Below, piece after piece: positions 13,003 through 23,108 of a DNA stretch of 64,000 nucleotides (position 1 is the first letter of the stretch; each line of letters begins with the position of its first letter). The stretch comes from Hsuehochloa calcarea. Lineage: Eukaryota > Streptophyta > Magnoliopsida > Poales > Poaceae. The position numbers and the translations under genes are program-made. Below the pieces are notes generated by a model. That model was not told the DNA's origin. It worked only from the letters and a program-made list of their open reading frames with translations, and ran no database searches. The stretch is from NCBI GenBank assembly GCA_036346395.1, contig CM070594.1, positions 54,545,519 through 54,609,518 of the forward strand, written 5' to 3'.

Positions 13003-13390
13003 CGGAAGTTCCGGTAGTTTAACGGCGGAAGTTCCGCACCCCGGACGGTCCGATTTTCCGCGGCTTGATTTTTCCAGAGAGCGGCTGGTTTAGGGACTTA
13101 GCCGATTTTCCGAGTGCGGAAGTTCCGAGTATAACGCGGAACTTCCGATTATCGATTACTCAAATCCGGCGGTTGGTTTTTTCGGAGAAGCACCATTTTG
13201 GGACTTAGCCAAAATTCAATGTGCGGTAGTTCGCTATGTGTTGAGCGGAACTTCCAAGAATCGAACTTCCGATGTTTAGTTGGCGGTAGTTCGCACTAAA
13301 AATCAAGCGGCTAGTTTCTCGTCGACATAGCCGTTGCGGTGCCTTTTCTCTCTCCTACGGTAGTTCCGCCTTTGTACGGCGGAACTTCCG
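13003..13390. repeat. Cluster of GGAAGTTCC / GGAACTTCC palindromes
   Basis: Perfect or near-perfect palindromes of the form CGGAAGTTCCG occur at 13003-13013, 13025-13037, 13117-13127, 13137-13147 and 13379-13389. Related CGGACGGTCCG (13042-13052) and degraded GCGGTAGTTCGC forms lie between them. All lie inside solo LTR C, after the hairpin cluster and upstream of the likely transcribed part. Confidence 0.8.
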
Positions 13391-14828
13391 ATTTCCATTT
13401 TTCAGGTTTGTCTCCCAACGGCTAGTTTTTGTGTGTGGGCTATATATAGCCACCTTGGCGGTTGGGGAGGTTCTTGATGTTGCTAAGAACTATTGTGAAC
13501 TCTTTGTGAGCCTCTTGAGTTAAGAGCAAACCTCTATTCTCTTTGTGCATGTGTTGCACTTGGTGAGATTAGAGAGTAAACCCTAAGTGCATGTGTTGCC
13601 TTAGGTAGTGGATTGTGTATCCACGTGGCGTTGACACTGATTAGTTCAAGTGAAAGTTCGGTTTGTTACTCTTGGTGTTTGCCGACACCTAGACGGCGTG
13701 GAGGCGTCGTGCTCGGTGACCTTCTCAAGAAGCTTGTGAGAAGGCCCGACGGTTGTGAGTGGTTTGGTGCTCGCCATCTCCGGAGTGGAGGAAGAGCAAC
13801 CATAGTTGAGCGAGGTGTTGGTTCGGTTTGGAACCGGTCCAAGTGTTGGACTTACCTCGGAGGTGTTGGCTTAATTAGTGGAGCCGGTCCAACGTGGTTG
13901 GGCTTACCTCAACGTGGATTAGGGGAGACCGGCAAGTCTCCGACCACCACGGTAAAACATAATCGTGTCATCTTGTTTTACTTGTGCTTTACTTTGAGCA
14001 ATTTTCATTACATGCTTTAATTGCTTATATATCATTATATGATTGCTCTCTTGTATTGTCGGTGCACTTAGTTGAGCCTAGTTGATTTAGGTTTTAATTG
14101 TGCAAAACCAATTCACTATTAGCTTCCGCATTTATATATTGGTTTAGCGCAATAGTTTTTTAAAACCGCCTATTCACCCCCTCTAGTCGGCCACCTCGAT
14201 CTTACAATGGGGACGAATGGGGCTCCGCGGTCGAAATTGGTTCAAACTCGGATTTTGCGGGCTCCTGTGAACCGATAGCAAAATAGAGTGAGGGGAAAGA
14301 TTAAGCAGGCCAATGCACGCATGGTGACACACTAAAAAGAGATAAAGGCTCACCGAAGTAGATAATGGCCGAAGGAGTAGCTCTGGGCGCGCTCTGGACA
14401 AAGCGTGAGCACGAGCTTGCCTTAGATCCTACATGCAAAGACAGAAGCTCTAATGAGCGAAAATGGAGAGGCCATGGAAGGTAGGAGTCGAGGGATGCAA
14501 CGGTGGAAAACTTACCCGTGGGAGCTGCACAAACGAGCACCCCTCTCCTCAGCTACCGAGAGGAGAAGTGCGGAAGAAGGTGGGCATAGGGTCAGTTTTG
14601 AGCAGGAGCGAGGACGGAGAAGAAGGCGGCGTGAGTGGGCGAAGCTCTCTGGTTTGTCAAAAAGGGCGGTGCGGCAACGGTGTTGACGGAGATGCACAGC
14701 ATGCAACGGCCGCGTGGAGCTCAGCTCCTGAGCAGCGCCTACCCAAGGTGGAAGAAGACCCTGACAGGTGGGGCCGTGACGCCAGTGACTCAGTCGCGCG
14801 AGAGATACAGATTGAGAGGGGGTTGGTA

Positions 14829-15005
14829 CGGGCCGTTGGATCGAGATCGAACGGATCAAGCGAAAGGGACGATCGGCCGGTCCGAACGTTCACTTCAATC
14901 CAGGCCGTTGATCTAAGATCCAACGACTCTCGTTGATCGAAACGTTCGGATGGTCCGAACGTTCACACGCACATAAGTCGTTGATCTCTGATCCAACGAT
15001 CCACG
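14829..15005. repeat. Palindromic tandem repeats in B, right block
   Basis: Units of the same family as 11564-11760: GCCGTTGATC...GATCCAACG and GGTCCGAACGTTCAC recur here two to three times with more divergence. The block lies about 0.6 kb right of element C. Confidence 0.75.
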
Positions 15006-15604
15006 ATGCTCGTGCCCGAGCGACCGCACCGGGTGCAGTTAGTTGACTGGGACGAGTCAAGTGGCTCGAGCCCGAGTCTGACTCGCACCCAAGGAAAAGT
15101 GAAAACTAGTTAGGGTTTGAATTAAACAGCTGATTTTTTGAGGATTTGCTTAAGGTAGCAAACTAGCTCCAAAAATCATGAAATTTTAACTGGTTGTTTC
15201 TGACTTAAGCATTAACCTTACATAAAATTTCTAGAGATTTTCATGCACTACATTCTTCTCCATAAATTCCAGAATGTTTGAGTTAGGGTTTGACCAAGCT
15301 TTGACTTGGTTTGACTTGCCTCCAAAATTATCAAATAATTTCTAAAAATCATGAAATAATTCGAAAGTGTCAGATACCGTCCCTAGAGCTCAGGAAAAAT
15401 ATTTACATGGGTTTGTCATAAGATATTTGCCAAGGAGATTTTTTATTGGAGTCAATTGAGGATTTTGATTTTTTTTATTCCCATAATTCCTTTACAAGAA
15501 TTACAGAAATACTCAAGGATTACAAGATGCAAGAAAAGTTTTAATTTCTACACATTTTCTTACATTTGAAGCAAGGACTTAGAATTGGGATGTTACATGA
15601 ATCG

Positions 15605-17107
15605 ACTATTAAGGTACCTGTCACCACGTTAGGACGACCTACGGTCGCAGGTGTAGGCATGGCGTAGACTCCATGTGGCGTCGGTGCAAAAGATGCTCCG
15701 ACACTCAGCTAAGGATGAACAGGAACTACCGCTGGTGGAGCAAACGACGGTGTCGCAGACGGTGTGGGGTTCCAGTAGAACCCTGGCGGAGGTAGAGGGG
15801 AGAACGCTGCAGGTGGAACCCAACCAGAAGGGTAGTGAGATGTGGGAGCAGCTACCAAAGTCTGAATTGAACCTCGAGGGGTAGTGGCTGAAGATGCTGC
15901 AGGGGCTAATTCCCTCTTGATGATGCTTGCTGGGTTCTTCTTGCACACTATCATCTTGTGGACTAACAGGCCACAATGGCGACAATCTCCCGTGAAGGAA
16001 CACTCAGAAGCACGATGATTGCCACCACACTTAAAGCATATCATACCCTATCCTGGAACTGGGCGCAAGGCTAGCGAAGAAATATGCTGAGAAGGGGAAG
16101 CGGCATGCCTTTGCTGGCCAAACGCTCAGACGGTTGAGAGCGATGGCCTCCCTGAAGTCTCTTGGAAGTAGGTCGCTGAGAAGACCCACCCCACCACCGA
16201 AACTTCTCTTGTGACCACTAACTGACCCTCCAGTAGAGGTAAAGCTGCTAGGAGTCTGCCTCTCTCTAGTAAGTTCCCACTCCAACTCTATACCCTTGGT
16301 CTGATCGACCACGCTGTTGAAGTCAAGCAAGTCGGTCGCCCCCAGGACGTGGCGATACTCAGGCTTCAGTCCTCTACGGAACCTCTTTGCCTTCTCCCGT
16401 TCATTACCAGCCAAAGCTAGCACAAAGCGGACTAAATTATTGAATCCCGTCTCATGATCCGCCACAGACAACTTTCCCTGAACAAAGGTTGTCAGGGAAT
16501 GTTCCATCCTCTTAAGGAAAGAATCATGATAAAACTTAGCCCTGAACTGCTCCAAGAAATACTCCCAAGTAACTGGTCCTTGCAGTGGAGTCCTGACTGA
16601 TAGAACTTCTTCCCCACCAAATGTCTGTTTGGTCTTAAGCTGAAAAGCCACAAAACGCGCCTTCTACACCGAAGTCATCTCCAATGCACCGAACTGCCTC
16701 TTCATGTACCGAAGCCAATCGGCTGCCTGTACCAGAGTGCCCGCCCCGTCAAAGGTGTCAAGACGAAGGGACATCCACTCCCGGAGGCTCGTTCTAGCCT
16801 CAGGAGGAGCTGGTGCAACCATCGGAGAAACAACAGGTGCACCCACAGCCGGAGAAGCTGCATGCACCTGTTGACGAAGCTGTTGAACCTCCCTCTGAAG
16901 TTCCTGAAGTAAAGCGGCCGGCGCGGCCTGGGCATCAACAACCGGACGAGCGGCGGATGCAACCTCCTCAGCCACTCCGCCAATAGCCTCATCGGTCGGG
17001 AATGAGGACGCAACCGAGCCGCGTCCACGACCTCGGCCACGGACCGCACCATGCCCACGTCCCCTACCTCTCACCATTCTAAACCACAAAGATAGTAAGT
17101 TAACCAC
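15605..17107 (-). pseudogene. Gypsy A gag (capsid/nucleocapsid) remnant and start of protease
   Basis: The N-terminal part is Arg/Gly-rich (MVRGRGRGHGAV, likely start near 17077). The capsid region includes LRLDTFDGAGTLVQAADWLR and YFLEQFRAKFY. The nucleocapsid part has a CX2CX3HX4C finger (CFKCGGNHRASEC, one residue shorter than the usual CX2CX4HX4C) and a second, canonical CRHCGLLVHKMIVC. A TAG stop interrupts the frame at 16664 and a frameshift lies near 16050-16100. After the knuckles a Pro-rich linker leads to TGTLIVDS-like text at about 15605-15640, where protease begins and element B has inserted. It encoded the particle protein of element A. Confidence 0.9.
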
Positions 17108-17234
17108 TTAGCCTTAGAACAGGCAAGAGCCACAGTACCACATTAAATCAATACAAAACAACATAATGAAACAGGTTATCAGAATCGCAGATGCAATCAA
17201 TTTAATATTTCTAGCTACCACGGACCTGAAGCCC

Positions 17235-17246
17235 GCTCTGATACCA
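17235..17246 (-). other. Primer-binding site of gypsy A
   Basis: On the minus strand the LTR end GTGTTACA is followed after 2 nt by TGGTATCAGAGC, the standard plant sequence that pairs with the 3' end of initiator tRNA-Met to prime minus-strand DNA synthesis. This fixes the orientation of the element. Confidence 0.92.
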
Positions 17247-17248
17247 AC

Positions 17249-19426
17249 TGTAACACCCTGGCTATGCGAAAGCCAAGATGTTACCTAACACCTCTATCAC
17301 AAATCAACAATCTGAACAATTTCTAACATCCTAACAATAAAGAGCAAAATAAGTTCTACCTTAAAGGAATCTAGCATAATAAACAGCCTAATTTCTGCAC
17401 TAAATAAATAACTCGAACATGATATTCCATTCGAAATAAAACTATTAAGACTATAATTGGAGAGCATGAATTCCATAATTTGAATAACCTAAGCATAACG
17501 ATCATCAAGAGAGTCACTTATTTTTATAGTCCAAACTCAAAAAAATACGGAATAATACCAAATAGTTATTTCAAAGGTGCATGCAACTGTGTGTCTACTC
17601 CCTCCCACAAATGCCGTCCTCATGGTTCACCTAAAAACAGGAAACACAACAAGGGTGAGTCCATAACTCAGCAAGTACGAAAGAATACTTTGAACAATAC
17701 AAGTATAATTCATCAAGCACACAGTGAAACCAAAATATGAAATAGTAGAAAACACATGAATGCATAAATGAATGTGCATGCTCTTCACTTCTGCTCATAC
17801 CGATATAGCTAGTGAACACCCGTCGGTGTTCACTTATACCCGCATTATCTAAAATGCAGGGATCCAAGACCCGTTTGAAGAACATTTCAAAACGGGATCC
17901 AAATTGCCCACATTAGAATGGTGGGTCTTACTTACCCATGTTGGAATGATGGGACTTCACTACCCACTCCCGTGGGTGTAGCAAGAACAACACTTGCATA
18001 CATGAATGAATCCGATGAATAAAGTAATATCACTAACAGAACTATGGTAATCAGATACTACTATGAACAAATACATATCACACATTATTCATCATATAAT
18101 CATCGAACAAGGAAGAACACATATCAATCACAAACATACAGTTGTACTTGACTTTTTCGCTACGCCGTGTGGGGAGGCAAGGACGATGCCCCTAACTCCG
18201 GAACCCCTTCTCCTACACAAGAATAACGTTAACATAAGAACTCTGAGAAAAATAGACTCCACTCACAACCCTTACCCCGATTCCCCGAAGCCTAGGATTC
18301 GAATAAAGGTTCTACTCAATTTTTCCGACAGTTTAGCAGAAGATCCCACGGGATAGCAGTATTAAAATCCTCGTATCTTTTACTACGAAGCTCAGAATGG
18401 AGTGATCTTGGTCTTTCTGAAAACACGACGACATCATCTACGATAAACTAGTTATAAAGGTTTTTTGATTCGGCTTTCTAATATATTTAATAATCAGGTG
18501 AAGTTTCTGCTCCTTCAATCTGTCAGTCAGAACTACAGCGGTATAAGAAAATTCATATCTTTTGATTAGCTCATCCAAAAATCAAGTTCTCTATCATTCT
18601 GGAAATCTTAAAGGATTGTCTACAGCTTTCATGTTGGGTGAACTTTTTGATTCGACCTCTAACTAATTCATATTGGCCACACAAAGTAACTGCTAATCCT
18701 CATCAGCCGTTTTGGATAGTCACAAAGAAACCATCACAACTTCTAAACCGTAACTCCAAATTGAGTGATCTTTACGCCTAAAAAAATTTATGAACGAGTA
18801 CTACAACTTTCTAAAGGATGAGATTTCCCAATTCGGCCTGTAACTAGATCATATTAGCCACATAAAGTAACTGCTAATCCTCGTTAGCCCTTCTGGACAG
18901 TCGCAAAGAAAGCATCATAACTTCTAAACCGTAACTCCAAATTGAGTGATCTTTATGCCTACAGAAAGCTATGAACGAGCACTACAACTTTTTAACAGAT
19001 GAGATTTTCCAATTTGGCCTGTAACTACGTGAAAACAGACCTATAAGAACACATACAGATCCTGAATCCTTGCGCAATAGTCGACAAAAATAAATCATCA
19101 CTCCAATAGAACTCGGGGACTTACCCTTGGAGACGAACTTTCCCGGCGTGTCCCCGGCGAGGTGGTGGACCAGGGAGGGCGGTGGAGGCACTGGCCAAGG
19201 AGGGAAAAGGGATGTGGCGGCTAGGGGGGCGGGGGCTAGGGTTTGGGACGCCCCCCCTCTCTTTTGGCCGGCTCCCTCCTCTTGGGCCTTCTGGGTCATC
19301 CCACAGCCCAGATTGGCGAAAATTTATGGAAATCCTTTTTTCTTCAGAAAATTCCATATTTTTTTAATTGGGTTTTCTCATCCCGATTTCTTTTCTAATT
19401 ACCCCATTAAGTTTCGGAGTATTACA
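17249..19426 (-). repeat. 5' LTR of gypsy element A
   Basis: A complete 2,178 bp LTR that starts TGTAACACCC (plus-strand reading) and ends GGAGTATTACA. It matches 3816-5958 with many scattered substitutions, so the insertion is not recent. Tandem units of about 183 bp are again present near 18660-19026. Its outer flank is ACTCT (19427-19431). Confidence 0.92.
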
Positions 19427-20445
19427 ACTCTCTTTCCTCGTCTCCGTTGTCCGACAGGTGAACCCCGACTGTGTCGGAGGGAAGGACATCGGCCAGCCGA
19501 AGCACGAATATCCATATCAAATCCACCAGTAAGCAATTTTCATTGTGATTTTGCAAAATTTTGGACACGTGTGAAATAGCAAATCCGTTAGTAGTACTTC
19601 GGTTTGGCTTGTTAATGCCGAACAATTTGGTACTTGCAATTGATCGATCAGCTGTGAGATACCCGGTCAAGACGCCGTCTCTTTTAATCAGTACAAGTGT
19701 ACAGAGGTATTCAATGGATTACGGGACTGTACTTTTGGGACTGCATGTAGCCGCACGGTGGGCACCGGGGAACCGGGCGCGAGGCTGTTCGGCCGGCCAC
19801 TGGTGTCGACGCCGCTGCACTTGGCCGGCACTCGCTTTAGGCAGTGTCACAGGGTACCTTAAGTTCAGAGGCCTACCTTCCATAGTTGCCTGCAATTTTT
19901 TTTTTTACATGATTGAACTAAATCTTCTCCACGGCTCCACCCTTCAAACTGCTGTGACACAAGTGTGGCCGCTGCAGTGACACAAGTGTGGCCTTCAAAC
20001 TACAGCTGCCTCATCGACGAAACGCAAAGCAAACCACTCGCAGTTTCTGTGGCTCAAAAAGACCATGGAAATTCCATTTGTACTACTCCCAAGTACCAAG
20101 CGAGGCGCTGTTAACAAAATTGAACGAAAGCTGTAAATTATTTGCTAGAGACGTAGACGAGTACAACTGCCCGTGCAGGAGTATGTGACAGGAACAAGGT
20201 GGATAAAATGGGATCAATTCTGTTTGTGTGGTAGTGAGCTCCTAGCCCTGCCAAGCAGGATAGACTTGGGGCTGCAACACTTGTCCTCGTTTACCAACAC
20301 ATAAACTCTCCCTTGTCTTGCTGCCTCTTCTTCCAAACAAATAAGTATTTCCAAGAAATTTTTCAGTAGCTTCGATCTTGGTGCAGTTCATATTAGGGAA
20401 ATTTTCGTTTTGGGGCTGCTGTTAAGTTGCATCGTCTGGTGCAAA
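19427..20445. other. Upstream region of the PMI2-like gene
   Basis: About 1.0 kb between the gypsy LTR and the first ATG of the coiled-coil gene. No coding family is recognised. A short direct repeat of TGACACAAGTGTGGCC lies at about 19950-19994. The 5' UTR and promoter of the following gene must lie here, but I could not assign a TATA box with confidence. Confidence 0.5.
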
Positions 20446-22485
20446 ATGGAGGCCGCCATGGATGAGGGCTCAGGGCGAAGTGGATCGGTGAGAGCTACAA
20501 TGGGCATCTTTGGCGAGAGCATCAGTGGAAGGAAGCAAGACAAGAACAGAGGGCATGTTCTAGCCCAAGAGGTACTCTCTGGATTCAGAAACAGCGTAAA
20601 CGTTTGGTACTTTTCTGTTTCTTGTGAGCAAGTAGTTAAGTACTGTTCAATTGTACCTCGTGCTATTCATCTGTAGAAGAAAATTGTGGTTTTCATATCC
20701 ACCTCGGTGTGTGCAGAACTTGTCTTCAGAAATCAAACAACTAGCGAAATCCGGCATGGACAAGCTGAATGAACGCAAGGCTTCTGTGGACAAAGAGCGA
20801 GCCGGCGCCGAGTCCGAGCTATCGAGAGCACAAGCCATGGCGAAGGAGCTGGAGCGCCAAATCGAGCAGACCAAAGCCAAAGCCACGTCCCAGAGGTCAG
20901 AGCTCCAAGCAATGTGGGCGACCAGGACAAGGACGAAGGGCGCCGATGCACCGGACGCACATGCGCATGAGGAGCGCGATGCTCAGTACGCGGAGGTGAC
21001 GCAAGAACTGGACCGTGTCAAGAGGAGCTGCGCAAGCTGAGGCTGGAGGTGAAGTCGGCGGCGGAGGCCAAGGCCAAGGCCGAGAGCGACATCGTGGCGT
21101 CCGCGTGCAAGATCCAGTCCAACCTGCGCGCCGCCGACGAGATGAAGCGGCGGGTGGACGAGGCGAACGAGGAGCACGTCCTGGTGGAGCTCGCGCGCAT
21201 CGAGGCCGAGCGGGAGCGCCGCGAGATAGACGCTGAGCGAGGCGCCGAGGCCGAGCGATTCGCCAAGGACATAGAGGCCACGAGGGCCAAGGTTAAGGCG
21301 CTGCAAAAGGACGTGAGCTGCGCGCGAGACCTCGAGGCGAAGCTCGCCGCGACGAACGCAGACGTGGTGGTCCTGCAGGCCGAGATGGAGCTGGTGCGCG
21401 CCATGGAGAAGAATCACGTCAAGAACGATGAGACAGCAGAGGCCACCGCGAGGCAGAAGAAAGAAGAGGCGCAAGACAAGGCGCTGCTGCAGGCTGCACA
21501 GGCAGAGCTGGACGCGGCCAAGCAAGAGCTGGAGACCATCAAGGCGGGCGGCTTCCAGTTCATGGCGTCCATGGACCGCACGCGCACCGAGATCATGCGC
21601 GTCGCCGAGGAGATCAGCCAGCTCAAGGCGCAGGAGAAGAAGGCGGACGCGCAGGTGCAGCAGCTGAACGCGAAGCTCCTCAAGGCGAGGGCCCGGATGG
21701 AGGCCGTCACGGCCGCCGACGAGAGGTCCAAGGCGATCGTGTCCAACCTGACGGCGGCATTGCAGCAGCTGCGCGCCGAGAACGAGGCGACGAGGAGGGA
21801 GGAAGATCTGACGAAGCTGGAGAAACGGTGCGTGATAGCAGAGACCGAGAACGTCGCTGCGGAGATCGCCACGACGGAGGAACGGATCAGGCAGTCGGTG
21901 AAGGAGCTGGAGGCGGCGAAGGCGGCGGAGGCAGCGGCGATGAAGAAGCTCAAGGCCGCCGTGGAGAGCACAATGCAGGCCAGGGCGTCGTCGGTGCCAC
22001 GGCAGCCAGGGACCATAACCATCTCGCGGTTCGAGTACGAGTACCTGAGCGGGCGCTCGGCGCTGGTCCGGGTGGTGGCCGACAAGAAGGTGGCCGCGGC
22101 GCAGACGTGGGTGCAGGCGCTGAAGGCCAGCGAGAAGGAGGCCGCAACCCGGGCCGAGGCGGCGGAGCGGGAGATCAGGGAGATGGGCGCCAGGGTGGCG
22201 CAGGCGGCGTCGGAGGCGGAGAAGACGGCGGGCGAGCAGAGGACGATGGAGCAGGAGCTGTACGACCTGAACGCGACGGCGGAGAGGGACGGCCTGCAGT
22301 GCGCGTACCCGCGGCGGAGGTCGAGCAGGGTGTCTACGACGTCGAGGAGGGCGAAGGCGCGGCGGTCGTCGGTGTCGGCGGGGGCCCGGAACCCGCGGTC
22401 GCCGTCGTTCACCATCAAAAGGAAGAGGAAGGTGATGCCCAACTTCTTGAAGCTCATCAGGGAGAGAAACAAAACCACCATCTAA
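20446..22485 (+). CDS. PMI2/WEB-like coiled-coil protein (chloroplast photorelocation family), with one frameshift
   Basis: Exon 1 (20446-20571, 42 codons, first ATG, MEAAMDEGSG) joins exon 2 (20717-22485) across a 145 bp GT-AG intron in phase 0. The protein of about 630 residues is almost wholly coiled coil, rich in Glu, Ala, Lys and Arg. It has the family phrase ITISRFEYEYLSGRS followed by DKKVAAAQTWVQALKASEKE, then a basic C-terminus (KRKRKVMPNFLKLI). WEB family (DUF827) members such as PMI2 help keep chloroplast photorelocation movement fast through actin filaments, in the cytoplasm. Length fits Arabidopsis PMI2 (about 600 residues). At about 21020-21025 the frame slips by one base (LDRVK then EELRKLRLEV), and the first frame stops at 21040. 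The rest is open for over 1.4 kb, so this is either a recent mutation or a sequencing error. Confidence 0.85.
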
Positions 22486-23108
22486 GTCCCGGTTTGGAAC
22501 GCTCTTGTTTGTTGCAGGGCAATTCGCTATTGTATAATTTTGGATCTTCAGTCTCACAGATATATGAATCATTTAGTTATTCAAAAACAAAACCACCACC
22601 TGTATGTCTGCATCACAATTCTGTTGTTGTACAATCATCGTACCCTTCACTGTAAGTTCCTAGTCCTATTCAAAATACATTCTTGGTATGACTTCAGGTC
22701 TAGTTTACCTGCATGCTTCTTTTCGGAAGGCATGTACATGACTACATGAGGCATGCGCGATCGCGTGCAGCACGCCCGACAGCATCAACGCCACAAATTC
22801 AGTTGCCGTATCTCCATTTTAAACGACCTCACGCAAAGACGCCCACTCGAGCTCGAGCACAAGGTTTTCTTACGCACAAAGATCGGAATAGCGTACCCAA
22901 CACAAGATCCCTTTCCGATTAGGCGGCGCCGACGGTAGAAGCTGGCCCACTGGTCAGCCACAGCACTCGCCGCATAGTTCCCCACGCGGCGGCCGAACCA
23001 AACGCTAACCGGCGCGACCACACGTACTGGTGGGAGACGGTGGTAAAAACCAAAACCGGCGAAGCCAAAAGAATAGACCAGAATCGAGGACTCCAACCGC
23101 CGAACGCC
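22486..23108. other. Intergenic region between PMI2-like and hydrolase genes
   Basis: About 620 bp that must hold the 3' UTR of the upstream gene and the promoter and 5' UTR of the hydrolase gene. GC content rises sharply from about 22920 toward the hydrolase ATG. No gene or repeat was recognised. Confidence 0.6.

Larger units (their letters stand above)
12389..14205 (+). mobile_element. Solo LTR C, Maximus/SIRE-like copia type
   Basis: The segment starts ATTGTTTTGGTGATTAATGAC and ends CTATTCACCCCCTCTAGTCGG...ATCTTAC. From memory these are the start and end phrases of grass Maximus/SIRE-type copia LTRs. AATGG precedes it (12384-12388) and follows it (14206-14210), a perfect 5 bp duplication. 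If instead the conventional TG...CA ends are chosen (12391-14206), the duplication is imperfect, so the exact edge is uncertain by 1-2 bp. It has no gag, pol or second LTR. It is inserted in element B, so it is the youngest of this nest. It contains four hairpin repeats (12727-12964) and a cluster of GGAASTTCC palindromes. Confidence 0.7.
9313..15599 (-). mobile_element. Nested LTR-type element B (probably a solo LTR of about 4.5 kb, split by C)
   Basis: It begins TGTGAGACCCCC (9313) and ends GATGTTACA (15599), an imperfect TG...CA pair with the TGTAACATCC start typical of grass gypsy LTRs when read on the minus strand. Flanks are GGAAT (9308-9312) and TGAAT (15600-15604), a 5 bp duplication with one mismatch. 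The gypsy A protease reading frame resumes on either side. No gag or pol is recognisable inside, so a solo LTR or a large non-coding derivative is most likely. It contains solo LTR C (12389-14205) and two blocks of hairpin-forming repeats (about 11564-11760 and 14829-15005). Its segment near 10120-10165 resembles text in solo LTR D. Orientation is tentative. Confidence 0.65.
3816..19426 (-). mobile_element. Ty3/gypsy LTR retrotransposon A (chromovirus, Tekay/Del-like), degenerate, with nested insertions
   Basis: Long direct repeats at 3816-5958 and 17249-19426 bound a minus-strand element. In minus-strand order it carries a primer-binding site (17235-17246), gag with zinc knuckles, protease, reverse transcriptase, RNase H, integrase, a chromodomain-like C-terminus and a polypurine tract (5959-5972). 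Domain order PR-RT-RH-IN defines Ty3/gypsy. The integrase tail and the TGTAATACTCC...GTGTTACA termini suggest a Tekay/Del chromovirus. The protease region is interrupted by element B (9313-15599), which itself contains C. About 80 bp are missing from the outer edge of the left LTR, so no target duplication can be tested. Many stops and frameshifts show it is inactive. Confidence 0.93.

Noticed and set aside
13003..13390. GGAAGTTCC palindromes as heat-shock elements
   Set aside because: Heat-shock elements need GAA and TTC separated by two bases. Here the spacing is one base, so the match is not proper.
9313..15599. Element B as a full-length retrotransposon with two LTRs
   Set aside because: No gag, pol, primer-binding site or internal direct repeats of LTR length were seen. 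The palindromic blocks alone do not define LTRs.
20983..22572. A 529-codon open frame on the minus strand, and a 355-codon one, across the PMI2-like gene
   Set aside because: They are antisense to a GC-rich coiled-coil exon with strong family motifs on the plus strand. Their Arg/Leu/Ala-biased content is the usual shadow of such exons.
23040..23108. Extended N-terminus of the hydrolase from 23040
   Set aside because: The codon there is GTG, not ATG. The first in-frame ATG is 23109.
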